Notes under the pieces: model-generated
Told to the model about the DNA's origin: nothing
The model's input: the letters and a program-made list of their open reading frames with translations, nothing else
The model's database searches: none
Part shown: one piece after another, positions 40,845-51,599 of the stretch
How positions within the stretch are numbered: the first letter of the stretch is position 1
Layout of the letters: each line of letters opens with the position of its first letter
Position numbers and translations under genes: made by a program
Assembly (NCBI GenBank): GCA_022494885.1
Contig: JAGVSM010003614.1
Location: 1 to 64,000, forward strand
Length of the DNA: 64,000 nucleotides
DNA from: Micrasema longulum
Taxonomy: Eukaryota; Arthropoda; Insecta; Trichoptera; Brachycentridae
Reading direction: 5' to 3'

Positions 40845-41060
40845 AGCTACAGTGTGTGTGAAATAGAACCAAAATTCCTGGGCCAGTATTTCAAATCGAA
40901 GGTTCATCTCAAGTAAAAATCCTGAAAAGGGAAATCAAATGGAAGAAACCTCCGTCGCGGGGTGTAGTGGTTGACGGGTTCACCAACCATGCTTGAAATT
41001 CTGGGTTCGATTCATAAGTTGACGGACATGAAATATGTGTTTATAAGATGATTTTATATT
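40845..41060 (+). mobile_element. Composite element: family E joined to SINE-1
   Basis: Family E begins ACAGTGTGTGTGAAATAGAA then CCAAAATTCCTGGGCC and runs to AAAAGGGAAATCAAATGGAA. SINE-1 starts directly after (CCTCCGTCGCGGGGTGTAGT, TCTGGGTTCGATTCATAAG) and breaks off after GACATGAAATATGTGTTTAT. The same junction exists in two other loci. Confidence 0.65.
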
Positions 41061-42167
41061 GTTTCAACAGAGTTGTGTCTGTTTTCATCCAAATGGAGAA
41101 CATGAGGACACAATTTTTTATTTAAAAAAAATAATTAATAATGTATTCTCTTTCATTATTTTACAGCAAATTAGTCAATAATTCATATCATAAATATCGC
41201 AAGCAGCTTTGGCAGCTTTATTTCCTCGATTGAACGCAAACAGAAGGAGGTGTCGAAAGTGCTCACTTTCGTCTACTTACTAGTAGCATTCCATTTTGAA
41301 GGCTTGCAATTAAATAAAATAATGAATATAACGTAAAAGCAAACACAACATCTTGTAAGGCAGAAAAATTTCTTTTGAATGACCTATGATTATTACCGTT
41401 GAGTTTTACTTTTGGTGCTCATTTTTTAATTGGGAAAAAAACGCACACAACTTATGTTAACACGTAATACAAAAAAAACCTCTTAGTCTAAGTTGGACAT
41501 GAAATTTAAAAAAGCGTAACTTTGAAATCCCCCACCACTAACCTAGATCATTTTTAAGGGCCTCTTTTCAGATCCGCACATTGCAAAATCAAATTTAAAC
41601 TTCAATGAACGGTTAAAAACTTATTTTTAAATATTGTTAATTACATTAAATTATACGGATATACCTACCTATACAGTCAAGTTGTTTGTCCCCCTCAATC
41701 TAATTTTCCCAATTCTGACGACGATCAGGTATGTTAGTTCATTAGCCTGTTAGTAAACCGGGAAAAACAAGTCCAATCGGGGAAATGTTATATTGTTAAA
41801 AAACTTAAAAATATAATGTATTTTTGCGTTCCCCATAAACGGTGTATTTTTTAAAAAACCATCGAGACTTGTTCTGTAATTAGTTCCATCAAATAGCCAT
41901 TTGATTCTCATACGAACGGCCCTTTTCGCCTCGAGAAACGATAAATTTGTTTTCATGCCTCGCGAAAATGAGCTCTCCTTTGGTTTATCTCCATCTAATA
42001 TTAAACTATTTTTGCTTGATGCAATATATCATATTTTACGTTGACCGCTCAAAATCGGGTCGTCAATACAAATTATACATATCGTTAAGAAAGAAAAGAG
42101 GTTTTTACTATTCTTATAACGTACCAGAGTCCGTATAACAATAGGAAGTTGGCATTTATCTTTAATT
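41061..42167. other. No recognisable gene; a short family D-like piece near 42125-42165
   Basis: ACAATAGGAAGTTGGCATTT then ATCTTTAATTTAATCG echoes family D. ORFs at 41750-41956 (-) and 41947-42138 (+) are without known domains. Confidence 0.4.
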
Positions 42168-42357
42168 TAATCGACAATATTTTGAGTTTGTCCAATTTTT
42201 TGTAGACAAAAACTGGATTCAACTGCCTGGGGAGCTGTTATTATTAACATATAACAACAGAGATGAAAAACATTTAAAAAAAGATAATACAGAAATCTAG
42301 GCATATACAGGGCTTATGACCTGTCATTGGCTGGTTTAAGTGGCCACTTTACCAGGG
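42168..42357 (+). mobile_element. Family A left arm with outer TIR
   Basis: CGACAATATTTTGAGTTTGT, GGATTCAACTGCCTGGGGAG, TAACATATAACAACAGAGAT, TCTAGGCATATACAGGGCTT and GGTTTAAGTGGCCACTTTAC. It breaks at 42357 and unrelated sequence follows. Confidence 0.75.
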
Positions 42358-43017
42358 GCGAACCGTGTATAGAAGCGATTATGCGCAGCTTACCATTCTA
42401 TTTGACTAACCATAATAATGTTTTATTGTAACTTTATTTACATAAAAACAAATAAATAATTGACATTTATTTTTAATCATTTCCAACGTATGTATTTTTA
42501 TCCTAATATAAATATAAATTTTAATAAAGCGCGCCCAGCGCCTGCGGTGAGCCAAGAAACTATCCTATTATCCTTGCTTATTTTTCATACAAATGAAGAC
42601 ACTATATTTTGAATGTATTAACCCCAGTGCGGGTTTTTTCTCCTAGATTAAACTTGCAGATTACACAAATTCTTTGAAGATTCTTGATTTGGAAAACGGT
42701 ATTTCAAACATTATTTTTTAAGGACTATTTTTCTTTGAGATAGTACTTTTGACATAAGACCATAATTACTTTTATGCGTCATATTGCAGGACATATAGCG
42801 CTCCACGCGGCCATTTTTAGCACTATAAAATACTAGAACAATCACGAAGTTACATCGTTTGAGTTGATTTCATAGATGAGAGTTGTTGTATCACACAAAA
42901 CCACAGAAAAATATTAACTTATAGTAAATATTACTTACATTATATTATGTACCTCCTATGTAGGTACAAATATTTGATATTTTTTTATAGCTTACCTGTA
43001 AACAAAATCACCATTCG
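42358..43017. other. No recognisable feature
   Basis: A GC-rich bit at about 42530-42560 (GCGCGCCCAGCGCCTGCGGT) has no partner. The rest is AT-rich. Confidence 0.45.
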
Positions 43018-43375
43018 CCACTGCACTTTAGACACTGTGTAACATTCACTATTCTGCCCATATTTGAACATTTATATTCCTTTAATTCTTGAAATTGAAA
43101 TTGACAAATAATATATATTTTCAGGCGTTGCCTAGTATGTAGGTGAAGGTAAAATAATTTAATTAGATGAATCTCACAAACATCAACACATGAAAGAATT
43201 GAAGGAATGTAAATGTTCAAATATGGGCAGAATAGTGAATGTTACACAGTGTGTAAAGTGGCCACTTAAACCAGCCAATGACATATCACAAGCCCCGTAG
43301 ATGCCTAAACTTCTATTTTACCTACTCTAAAATGTTCTTCGTCTCTGTTTTATTATGTTTAATTTAATCTACAAA
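43018..43375. mobile_element. Family A fold-back, both inner arms present
   Basis: The left arm (43022-43095: ACACTGTGTAACATTCACTA, TTCTGCCCATATTTGAACAT, TTATATTCCTTTAATTCTTG) is the reverse complement of the right arm (43191-43262). The loop carries AGGCGTTGCCTAGTATGTAG. The right arm goes on to the outer part ending TCGTCTCTGTTTTATTATG. This copy shows best that family A is a fold-back element. No transposase. Confidence 0.8.
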
Positions 43376-43689
43376 AAGTGAAATGAAGTTTCCTGTATGA
43401 GCAATGGACATAAAATTAATGTTTGAAAAAAGATATCTAAATTTTGTCAAAAAAAGGTGTTTTTTAGTATACATGCTTGAAACCGATAGGAAGAACCTCG
43501 TTCTTTAAAATGCATTTTGGGTACACGGAGAGAGTGGTTTAAATGTTTATTGTTATATGTGTTTAAGTTTCAGGTTGGAAGGTTTATTATTTATGGTTTA
43601 TTTTGTAATTTCTGTATTTTCCACTGTCTGATATTTATACATAATCATTTTGACCAATTGATCATGTCCAATCAATTTAATCCCAGCCA
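43376..43689. other. No recognisable feature
   Basis: AT-rich; TGAAATGAAGTTTCCTGTAT at about 43379 echoes family D. Confidence 0.35.
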
Positions 43690-44050
43690 GTGAAGAATTT
43701 ACTTCCCTCTTTTCTCAATCCAATCATGTGCATATTATGTACTTCTGGATTACCTCCTTTTAGCACAAAGCTGCTAAGGCCACCAGATTACAGAAAGGTC
43801 CTTCAGGCAGCTTTTCTCGTTCGGCAACGAGCAACTTTTCCGTGTACGTGGCCACCGCCAAACAGACTCATGTCCTCAGGTGCGATGTTCGGTATATGGT
43901 GGGCTAGCTGTCTGATATTTTTCCTTAGTAGTAAACAGAGGGGAAAGAAAACCATATTACTCTTTGCATACAGACCTCGTTTTTTCTTTTGCGCTACAAC
44001 AGGTCTAGAGAGGGATGAGGTTGTCAATTTTTTAAAAGTTCGAGATTAGC
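43690..44050. other. GC-richer segment with ORFs on both strands, unrecognised
   Basis: A 119-codon plus ORF (43690-44049) and a 74-codon minus ORF (43803-44027) overlap. Neither has a domain I know. Composition is higher in GC than the flanks. It precedes an AT-rich tail (44060-44640) that looks like a LINE UTR, so it may be a decayed part of that element, but I see no RT motif. Confidence 0.35.
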
Positions 44051-44645
44051 AAAAATTTACAAATCTGCTTTCCTTCCATACTTTTACTTTTATTTGCTTT
44101 TTATTTATATTGATAATTTTTATGTTTTTTTCTTTATGTATTTTTGTATAATTTAATTTAGTACGTACTATTATTTGGCATAAGATTTATTGCTCCTGTT
44201 TCTCATATTTCTTACTGTATGAGTTTCTAGAAAACATATCTCAATTATCATTTCAATTATCCTTTTATGTATATATTCTTTTTCTGTTGATTTAAATGAT
44301 ACTCTTATTTTGTTTTTTTTTAATACTACTATATTTTACTATTATTTTGTTGATTTTAATGATACCACTATTTGTATATTTGTTTATGTGTGATTCTTAA
44401 TTTGTATAATTAATATTTTAAAAATTATTTCTGATTATCTTTTTTGCATTGTATTCTTTGGAATTTGATTATTTATTACATTTACCTTTTTTTCTAGATT
44501 GTTATTCTATGTCATTATAATTTGATCTAATTAATTTTACTACGTATTTGTATTGTTATTTATTGTGGCTTGACACGGGCATAGCCTAAAAAGCCTTAAT
44601 AAGTTCATAAATATTTAAACTAGTGTAATTTTGAATGAATAAATA
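44051..44645 (+). mobile_element. LINE 3' UTR
   Basis: The end GGCATAGCCTAAAAAGCCTT then AATAAGTTCATAAATATTTA and GAATGAATAAATAAATTG matches the end at 38420-38490. The body is AT-rich and non-coding. Confidence 0.5.
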
Positions 44646-44649
44646 AATT

Positions 44650-44716
44650 GTTCTCACCGGCAATTGAATCCAGAACTTTTAAGTCAATTGTCTTAACCAC
44701 TACACCACGGAGATCG
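44650..44716 (-). mobile_element. SINE-4 head fragment
   Basis: TTCTCACCGGCAATTGAATC and TTAACCACTACACCACGGAG are the reversed B box and A box of SINE-4. The body is missing. Confidence 0.7.
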
Positions 44717-44744
44717 CTAAATGTTCCACCATTCCCTTTACAAT

Positions 44745-44945
44745 CCTACATCTTCTCATGCACGCGCGCTGATTATTCCGACTTTTGACATGTCAATCTC
44801 AGTATTTGTTGGATTTGGTCATGACATGTCTTTCTCGGTCTTCCTAGTTTTCTATATTCATCAAAATTCGCATCGTAAATCATTTTAGCCGTTCTTCCGC
44901 TGTCCATTAGCTCTACATGTCCAAACCAACGGATGACTTGTTTAA
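44745..44945 (-). mobile_element. RTE-like LINE 3' end, copy 2
   Basis: CATCTTCTCATGCACGCGCG, GACTTTTGACATGTCAATCT, GACATGTCTTTCTCGGTCTT and CTGTCCATTAGCTCTACATG match 30590-30770. Minus-strand reading gives RWFGHVELMDSGRTAK-like. Shorter than copy 1. Confidence 0.7.
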
Positions 44946-45960
44946 TTTATTTTACAAGTGTTTTGTATTTTGTTTCCGATTATTTTTTTTAATATTTTTA
45001 AAGACTAGACGCATTTAATTATTTGATAAATAGATATCTTCTGGATCACTAATCTGTATTCGAGAGGTAAAATGCGGTATCTCCAAAATCCCAACTTTTT
45101 ACGAAAGACAAATTAATGTTTTTCCGTACTTCAAACATCGTATATTTTTCAATGACAGGCTTTATAGTAATATTTTCTTCTAAAATATATGTTTATTGAT
45201 ACATTTTTTTTTTATTTGGGAGTGATTTATTATAAAAAATGAGGAATTAATGCTCTTTACCATGTGGATGAAAAATTTCATTTCGCCGTAGTAATAACTC
45301 AGTTTCATCATATTTATACGCATTCGATTTTTTTTCTTCTTTTTTCGTGATAATAATGCCTCACTCACTCTTTTTCTCCTTGCTTACCCTAAAACTTTAT
45401 TAACTTTGCTTAAAAAATTCATTTCATTGCTTTATAACTTTGAATCGTTGTGTTTTCCTTCATTCTTTTTACTTCATTTAAATTTTTTATCATATCTAAT
45501 AATTTCACATATTTTTTCTGTACATTTTCAGATTTGATTATTTGTGTTATATTTTTAAGTACGGTTAGCATGTATCAATTTATTACAATAACGTTATTAA
45601 TTGGATTTGAATTATTGCTAATAAATTTAGGAACATGGTAAATATTTTTATCACGAGTGATTCACAAACCAAAAAATGTCTAGAATCTCACGTCATACTT
45701 TAAATTTACGTTAATTATATTAAGCTTTCTTTTTACATACATGTCTATTTTGCATCTTATCTGTATTTTTGTTTTCCATTTTAACTTGGTTCTACAATTG
45801 TATTTAGTTTATAAAAAGTATAATTTTTCATGTGTTTTATTTTATTTTAATTTTATCATTACATGTACCAATGTATCAAGTATATTTAATTTTGTATTAC
45901 TATGTACAATAAATGGCGGTTAGCCGTGTAAAATAAAAATAAAATAAATGCCCTTTGGGC
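44946..45960 (+). mobile_element. AT-rich; probable LINE 3' UTR at 45430-45955
   Basis: The segment ends ACAATAAATGGCGGTTAGCC then GTGTAAAATAAAAATAAAAT, like other LINE tails here. Three hydrophobic ORFs (45180-45368 minus, 45450-45641 and 45741-45923 plus) reflect T-rich composition and lack domains. Confidence 0.4.
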
Positions 45961-46049
45961 GTTAAATATTTATGGTGGCATTTAACAGGAATTTGATGTA
46001 AATCGCGCATTGTAACAATGCTCTAATAAGTTGTTGAAATTTTTGTTAT

Positions 46050-46865
46050 TTACTAGTTCCGAAATAATACCACCAAATTCCTCAATCCGGCAGTACATTA
46101 ATACTAAATGCACCCTTGTACAAGCATGACTACTACCCATTCTAGATTACGCTGATGTTTCCATGACTGATTTAAGCTGTGAGCAACTCGATAAACTTAA
46201 ACGACTTCAGAATACATGCATAAGGTACATTTTTGGTTTTATGACCACATTTCTGATTATCGTATATGACCACATTTCTGATTATCGTAGGCAACTGAAA
46301 TGGCTCAAAATTAGACAGCGGAGAGACTATCACTCCCTTTCACTTCTGTTCAATGTACTTCATAGTCCTAACGCTCCTATATACCTGCGTGAAAATTTTC
46401 AACGCTTATCAGTAGTTAGTTCATGGTTTACCTCTTCGTTCTAATTCTTAAGGCGCTCTCTTAATACCCATCTCCAATTCCTCTTTTTTCTATAACTCAT
46501 ATAGTGTCCATGCGGCTTGATTGTGGAATCATCTCCCATCCACCATCAAAGATGTTTCTACATTATCTCTGTTTAAATCACGTCTGAAGAAATATCTCCT
46601 TTCTCTTCCTTAACCTCTCCTCCTTTCCTTTTTCCTCTTTTTCCTTTTTCTCATTAAGTAATAGTTTTGATTTAAGGTAATTTATAAACAAATACATTTA
46701 TTTCTATTTTTATATATCTTTTGCTTTTTAATAAAAAAAATATTGAATATGTTGTGTAACTTGAATTCTAAAAATAAACTTTTATTTTATTGGTTGGTTG
46801 GAAGAAATTGGCATTTGGCAATAAGCCAATAAGCATTATGTATAAAAAGTTAAATAAATATATAC
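46050..46865 (+). mobile_element. LINE-b 3' portion with 25-bp internal tandem duplication
   Basis: The frame 46163-46444 encodes SCEQLDKLKRLQNTCIRYIF, then HISDYRRQLKWLKIRQRRDY, HSLSLLFNVLHSPNAPIYLR, as in the part after the RT core of CR1-type LINEs. A 25-bp unit (ATGACCACATTTCTGATTAT plus CGTAT) is repeated at 46241-46290 and disturbs the frame. RLDCGIISHPPSKMFLH-like and a pyrimidine-rich UTR follow, then the hairpin region TTGGCATTTGGCAATAAGCC and a (AAAT) tail. Confidence 0.75.
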
Positions 46866-47654
46866 ATATAATCAATTAACTATGTTGCATCCTATTTAAT
46901 ACCACTTTTAAGATCCAGATCACGAATATATAGTACGTTAGGCATATTAAATAAATAAATAGTGATAAATAATGGCGTTTAATGAAATACGTGGTAGGTC
47001 ATTTAGCCACCTTTATGTGTGCTTGAATCTCAATACTGATTGGCTGTAATCACCTGTGAAGATAATAGTGCGGTAAAAGTGAAACAAATCTATGGAAACA
47101 TTTTATCATTCCACGTGAAGTCGGATCCTATCAACGTGCTATTACATACTTCATTTTATTAATTTGTCGGGATACGATCAGTTGTTAGATTATCCCGATT
47201 TAGTATTATTTCATCACAGTAATTTAGAATGATGTAGGTCATAATTGAAGACATGATTAGATAAAGTTGTTATATGGCAAAAACAAAAACAGAGATATCT
47301 GGATTAAGAGTTTTGAACACCAATACTGCCGTCATATGCAAAAAAGGCAGTTATTTGCAAGTCATATTTTGAGATATGACACTTTTTAGTATTTATCAAG
47401 TTTATACAAATTAGTCCTCATTGCTATAATATTTGCTTAAATGGTTCGAATTTCTTGCAAAATATTACCTCATATTTCACTCATTTTGTGATTTTTGACA
47501 AAAAACTGTCTTTATGCTTGTGAATACAGAATACGATTATTAATAAAATTACACCTTCATTCGCTCTCAAAATATATTTTCTGCTACTTTTTGATGGTGT
47601 AGGTGGCTTTACGTGATAAAGCTGTACATAAAATATTCATTTTTGTAAATAAAA
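46866..47654. other. No recognisable feature
   Basis: AT-rich without a partner in the window. Confidence 0.5.
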
Positions 47655-47803
47655 AAAGCTTCAGGTACCAGTCTAGAGACTATGAAATATTCTAGTGCAA
47701 AAGCACCTTTTTAAACAATATTTCATACAAATCATGTCGGGAATCGAACCCGAGACCTCTTGCATGGTAGGCAAATGCGCTGACCATTACACCACGAGGC
47801 CAA
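47655..47803 (-). mobile_element. SINE-1, head and half body
   Basis: TACCAGTCTAGAGACTATGA then AATATTCTAGTGCAAAAG is reversed body; CGGGAATCGAACCCGAGACC the B box; CATTACACCACGAGGCC the A-box region. The 3' tail is missing. Confidence 0.8.
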
Positions 47804-48365
47804 CAGGCTGATATTTATTTATACAACTGCTTCCGGTAAAAAATGGATGCCAGTCGGATTTTAATTATATATATATAATGGTATGGTGGTTATTTGTTAC
47901 CTACTAAACGTCGGGTTATGTTGACTGCCTAGTAGGTTCCACATAAATTGCTAAATATTTATCCGCGTTGATATCGTTCCGTAAATATCGTCTCTTGAGA
48001 ACATTTTTTACTTCACCCTCGTTTTGGATAAATCTTCAGACTAACATGGTATGTGTAATGCAAAGACAAAGTAAAAGATTGTACTTACAGTTTTATTATC
48101 TTTTATTAGTACAAAAGATACAATATATAAACTTAACTAAACTTAATATAATAGAGAATGGAAATACTTAAAAATGACTCGAATCTAATTTGTAAAACGT
48201 AAAATAAAGCAGTCAAGAAAAAGTATGAAATCGTAACAATTAAAATTAAATCAAGTTTTTGTCTAAAGAACGTGTGTCACCGAACACAGCCAAAACGCTT
48301 CTCGTCCTGTCCGTCGTTCGGACCTGGCGCGCAACGTCGCGTGTGACGTCTATAGCATTGCCACA
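47804..48365. other. No recognisable gene
   Basis: A CpG-rich piece at 48290-48350 (CTTCTCGTCCTGTCCGTCGT, GCGCGCAACGTCGCGTGTGA) stands out from AT-rich flanks and abuts the LINE-J end. It may be unique host sequence. Confidence 0.4.
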
Positions 48366-48735
48366 ATGGAATGGTTAGATGGTGAATGGAAATTAAATGT
48401 ATTTATTTATACATTTTATAATAAATACAATTGTTTGTTCACTTTGCCCAGCTGTATGAAACAGTACTTATGATTTTCTTATTTAATAATTTATTTTTAA
48501 ATTGTTTAAACTTCCTACTGAATATGTTGTATAATTTTTAGGTTCATTCTTTTTTAATAAATCTCGTATAATTTTTAGGTTTAATTTTTTATATAAATCT
48601 TGGGTAAAAGGAAAATTATATTTTTTTTAAATATATTAATCCATATGTTAGTATTAAAAAATATGTTAGTTTTTTAATTTTTTGTAAGAGGCTGATTTGC
48701 CGTTTATGTTAATAAAATAAATAAAACAATGCGTC
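48366..48735 (+). mobile_element. LINE-J 3' end
   Basis: It starts with the last ORF codons (GATGGTGAATGG, DGEW then stop) and continues GTTCACTTTGCCCAGCTGTA, TGAAACAGTACTTATGATTT, CCTACTGAATATGTTGTATA and GGCTGATTTGCCGTTTATGT, ending TTAATAAAATAAATAAAACA. It matches the reverse complement of 50480-50735. Confidence 0.7.
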
Positions 48736-49124
48736 GGTATTGGGATCGTTACCTTACCAAGAATTTTTAAGCGAAATGGGTTAAACTGTAATTAAATAAC
48801 TAATCAATGTTTCAAAGAAAAAGGCATCGTGAAAACACGGTCACCCAGCGACGAGCAGTATCGCCTGTCAAATGGAAAAAGCAATCTTTATTCTACATTA
48901 ACCTTATACGAGCACAGGCCATTAAATGAAAGTTGTACGCCCTAGTATTTTATAAAACATTTTGCCTACATACTTTAAAACGCAGCCGATAAAAATAAAC
49001 CCGAGTATCGAAAGAGATCAGTCGACGAAATCTTATTTTTATTATTATTTTATTAACATAAACGGCAAATCTACCTTTTACAAAAATTTATAACAATAAT
49101 TCGTGAATATTCTTAACCCTTATA
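48736..49124. other. No gene; LINE-J tail fragment (-) at 49025-49090
   Basis: TTTTATTAACATAAACGGCA then AATCTACCTTTTACAAAAAT is the reversed end of LINE-J. The rest is unremarkable. Confidence 0.45.
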
Positions 49125-50470
49125 AGTTCATGGTTTACCTCTTCGTTCTAATTCTCAAGGCACTCTCTTAATACCCATCCACAATTCCTCTTTCTTCTCT
49201 AACTCATGTAGAGTCCATGCATGAATCATCTCCCATCCACCATCATGACTTCAGTCAAAAACTTAGGTATTATCATTCATAAGCATTTAGGGTGGCACGA
49301 TCAGGTTAACGAAGTTAGTCGTAAACTTTATAGCAGTTTGCACACACTTAAAAGATCACAGAATTTCTTGCCAATTAATGTTAAGCAAACATTAGTTCAG
49401 AGCTTACTTCTTCCACTCCTTGACTATGCGGATGTATGTATGTTATCCAGATGCTAACTCTGAATTACTTGATAAGTTAGAACTATTGCAGAATATTTGT
49501 ATTCGTTATATCTTTGATCTTCGCAAATTTGACCACATAACCAAGTATCGCACGCAATTACACTGGCTCAGTATCAGGCATAGAAGAAAAATTCACATTC
49601 TATCACTTCTTCACAATATTTTAAATAATCCCACTTCGCCTTTTTATCTGAGAGAGCTCATCCAACCTCTTTCACAACACGGTCTATCTCTTCGTTCTAG
49701 TAACGAGAGAACCCTTTTTATACCCTGTCATCACTCTAATTTTCTTGCTTCCTCTTTCACAGTAGTAGCCGCTCGATTGTATTGTATCTACCCAATAATG
49801 TTAGAGACCCCCCTTCTTTATTTACATTTAAGTCAAGATTGAACTGTCACCATCTAAATATTTAAATTGTTCCTTTATCCTTCTCCTTTCCTTCCCATCT
49901 CCTCTCCTCTCCTCATAGTGTAGTGTTAATTTTTTTAGATATATTTTTATTTTGTAAATCTTTGTTTTTAATTTTTGTATAAAATTGTAAGATTCAATAT
50001 GTCCATGTATTTATAATTTTCTCAAACTGAACGGTTTGGGTAGGTTGGAAGAAATTGCCTTAAGGCAATATGCCCGCCCTTATATGTATATATATATTGT
50101 TTATATATATATAGTGTCAAATAAAATAAAATAAAATAAAGATGTTACTACATTTCTTTGTTCAAATCACGTCTGAAGAAGCATCTCCTTTTTCTTCGAT
50201 AATCTCTCCTCCTTTCCTCTTTCCTCTTTTTTCCTTTTTACTATTGAGTAATGGTTTTGATTTAAGGTAATTTATAAACAAATACGTTTATTTCTATTTT
50301 TATATATCTTTAGCTTTTCCATCTTTATTTTCTATTGAATGTATTCTGTAAATTGAATTATAAAAATAAAACTATTATTTTATTGGTTGGTTAGAAGAAA
50401 TTGCCACCTGGCCTGCTAATGTACAAATAACATTATGTACAAAAGTTAAATAAATAAATAAAACTAACCT
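49125..50470 (+). mobile_element. LINE-b copy split by LINE-a
   Basis: LINE-b runs 49125-49236 (TTCATGGTTTACCTCTTCGT, TCATCTCCCATCCACCATC) and resumes at 50134 (AAGATGTTACTACATTTCTT, TCAAATCACGTCTGAAGAAG), ending with the TTGCCACCTGGC hairpin and AAATAAATAAATAAAAC. The copies at 46530 and 56790 show the uninterrupted order CATCCACCATCAAAGATGTT, so LINE-a landed inside an older LINE-b. Confidence 0.8.
49237..50133 (+). mobile_element. LINE-a, 5'-truncated ORF2 with 3' UTR
   Basis: The first frame (49237-49457) encodes KNLGIIIHKHLGWHDQVNEV, SRKLYSSLHTLKRSQNFLPI and VQSLLLPLLDYADV. An extra ATGT near 49437-49445 shifts the frame. The second (to 49842) gives CYPDANSELLDKLELLQNIC, IRYIFDLRKFDHITKYRTQL, HWLSIRHRRKIHILSLLHNI and LRSSNERTLFIPCHHSNF. 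This is the post-catalytic region of a CR1/Jockey-group ORF2. The UTR is pyrimidine-rich (49870-49915), then GGTTTGGGTAGGTTGGAAGA, the TTGCCTTAAGGCAA hairpin and (AAAAT)n. Confidence 0.8.
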
Positions 50471-50479
50471 ATTTAGCTC

Positions 50480-51015
50480 AATATATTTTTTTTAAAACAT
50501 AAGTTTCCTTTTACACAAGATTTATAAAAAAAATAAACCTAAAAATTTTACAACATATTCAGTAGAAAGTTTAAACAATTTAAGAATAAATGAAAAAACA
50601 AAGTAAACAATAAAATATTTTAAATTAATATAACAAGAAAATTGTAAGTTCTGTTTCATACAGCTGGGCAAAGTGAAATATTTTTTTTATATATCATGAA
50701 ATGTAAACTATAATTACCATTCACCATCTTTTAAAAAGTTCAAAAGGTTTGTTCTATAGGAACAATACCCTACACTAAATATATCAGATACGTGGGAATA
50801 ACTATTGCTGAGTTCATGAAGTCTGTTCAATACGGCATTACAAGTATCCACTGTCCGTAAATTGTTGCTACAAAACGGTGGCACCTGTCTAGTCATTCTT
50901 CCAGGCACCCTGAAGTTGATGAGAGATAACAGTTCAGGGTAATCCCATATTGAATTTTGAATAAATTTAAAAGGTCTATAATTTTTCTTAATAAATTTGA
51001 TACATATCTCACCCG
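50480..51015 (-). mobile_element. LINE-J ORF end and 3' UTR
   Basis: Minus-strand translation gives NYPELLSLINFRVPGRMTRQ, VPPFCSNNLRTVDTCNAVLN, RLHELSNSYSHVSDIFSVGY and TNLLNFLKDGEW with a stop near 50716. LLxLIxFxVPxRxTR...FxxxxxRTxxxxxxxLxRxxxLxN...DIF is a recurrent C-terminal signature of insect non-LTR ORF2. The UTR (TTCACTTTGCCCAGCTGTAT) leads to about 50485. Confidence 0.75.
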
Positions 51016-51214
51016 AATGAAAGAATTATAAAGTTGCTTAAAACAGGCATTTCCAGAACACGTTCGCAGATTCTTTTTCTCAGATTTTCATTAAAACAGA
51101 ATTCGTATTAAAAAAATAATTTAAAAAAATTCGATTGGACCGTAGTTTTAAGTAAATCCTATTCGACTAACATTCTGGGACACTTTTGTTTCTAGATATT
51201 AAAAGAAAAAAATA
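51016..51214. other. No recognisable feature
   Basis: AT-rich spacer between LINE-J and family A. Confidence 0.35.
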
Positions 51215-51537
51215 TTTGTGGACAATATTGTGAGTTTGTCCAAATTTTCGTATACAAGGACTGGATTCAACTCCTTGGGGAACTGTTTATATTAACATAT
51301 TACAACAGAGATGAAGAACATTTGAAGGAATATAGATGTTCATGAATATAGATGTGACTACAGATGAAAGAATTAAAGGAATATAGATGTTCAAATATGG
51401 GCAGAATGATGAATGTTACACAGTGTGTAAAGTGGCCACTTAAACCAGCCATTGACAGGTCATAAGCCCTGTAGATGCCTAGACTTCTCTATTACCTTCT
51501 CTTAATTGTTCTTTATTTGTGTTGTAATATATTTGTA
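51215..51537 (+). mobile_element. Family A, nearly complete
   Basis: The outer end GGACAATATTGTGAGTTTGT, GGATTCAACTCCTTGGGGAA, TAACATATTACAACAGAGAT then a shortened left arm, and a full right arm GTTCAAATATGGGCAGAATG, ATGAATGTTACACAGTGTGT, AAAGTGGCCACTTAAACCAG, GCCCTGTAGATGCCTAGACT to TGTGTTGTAATATATTTG. The ends AACATATTACAACA and TGTTGTAATATATT are inverted repeats. No coding capacity. Confidence 0.8.
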
Positions 51538-51599
51538 GCAATAACTTTGTGGATTAAAAAAAAAAATGTTTATTATTCGAAAATTTATTTTTTAACCCT

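Noticed and set aside
43690..44049. 119-codon ORF as a host gene
   Set aside because: No known domain, a competing ORF on the other strand, and an adjoining LINE-like tail; too weak to call a gene.
45450..45923. Small membrane proteins from two hydrophobic ORFs
   Set aside because: T-rich composition gives Phe/Leu/Ile-rich frames by chance; the stretch ends in a LINE-like A-rich tail.
46239..46292. Possible CRISPR-like or satellite repeat
   Set aside because: Only two units with no spacer variety; it is a local tandem duplication inside a LINE ORF.
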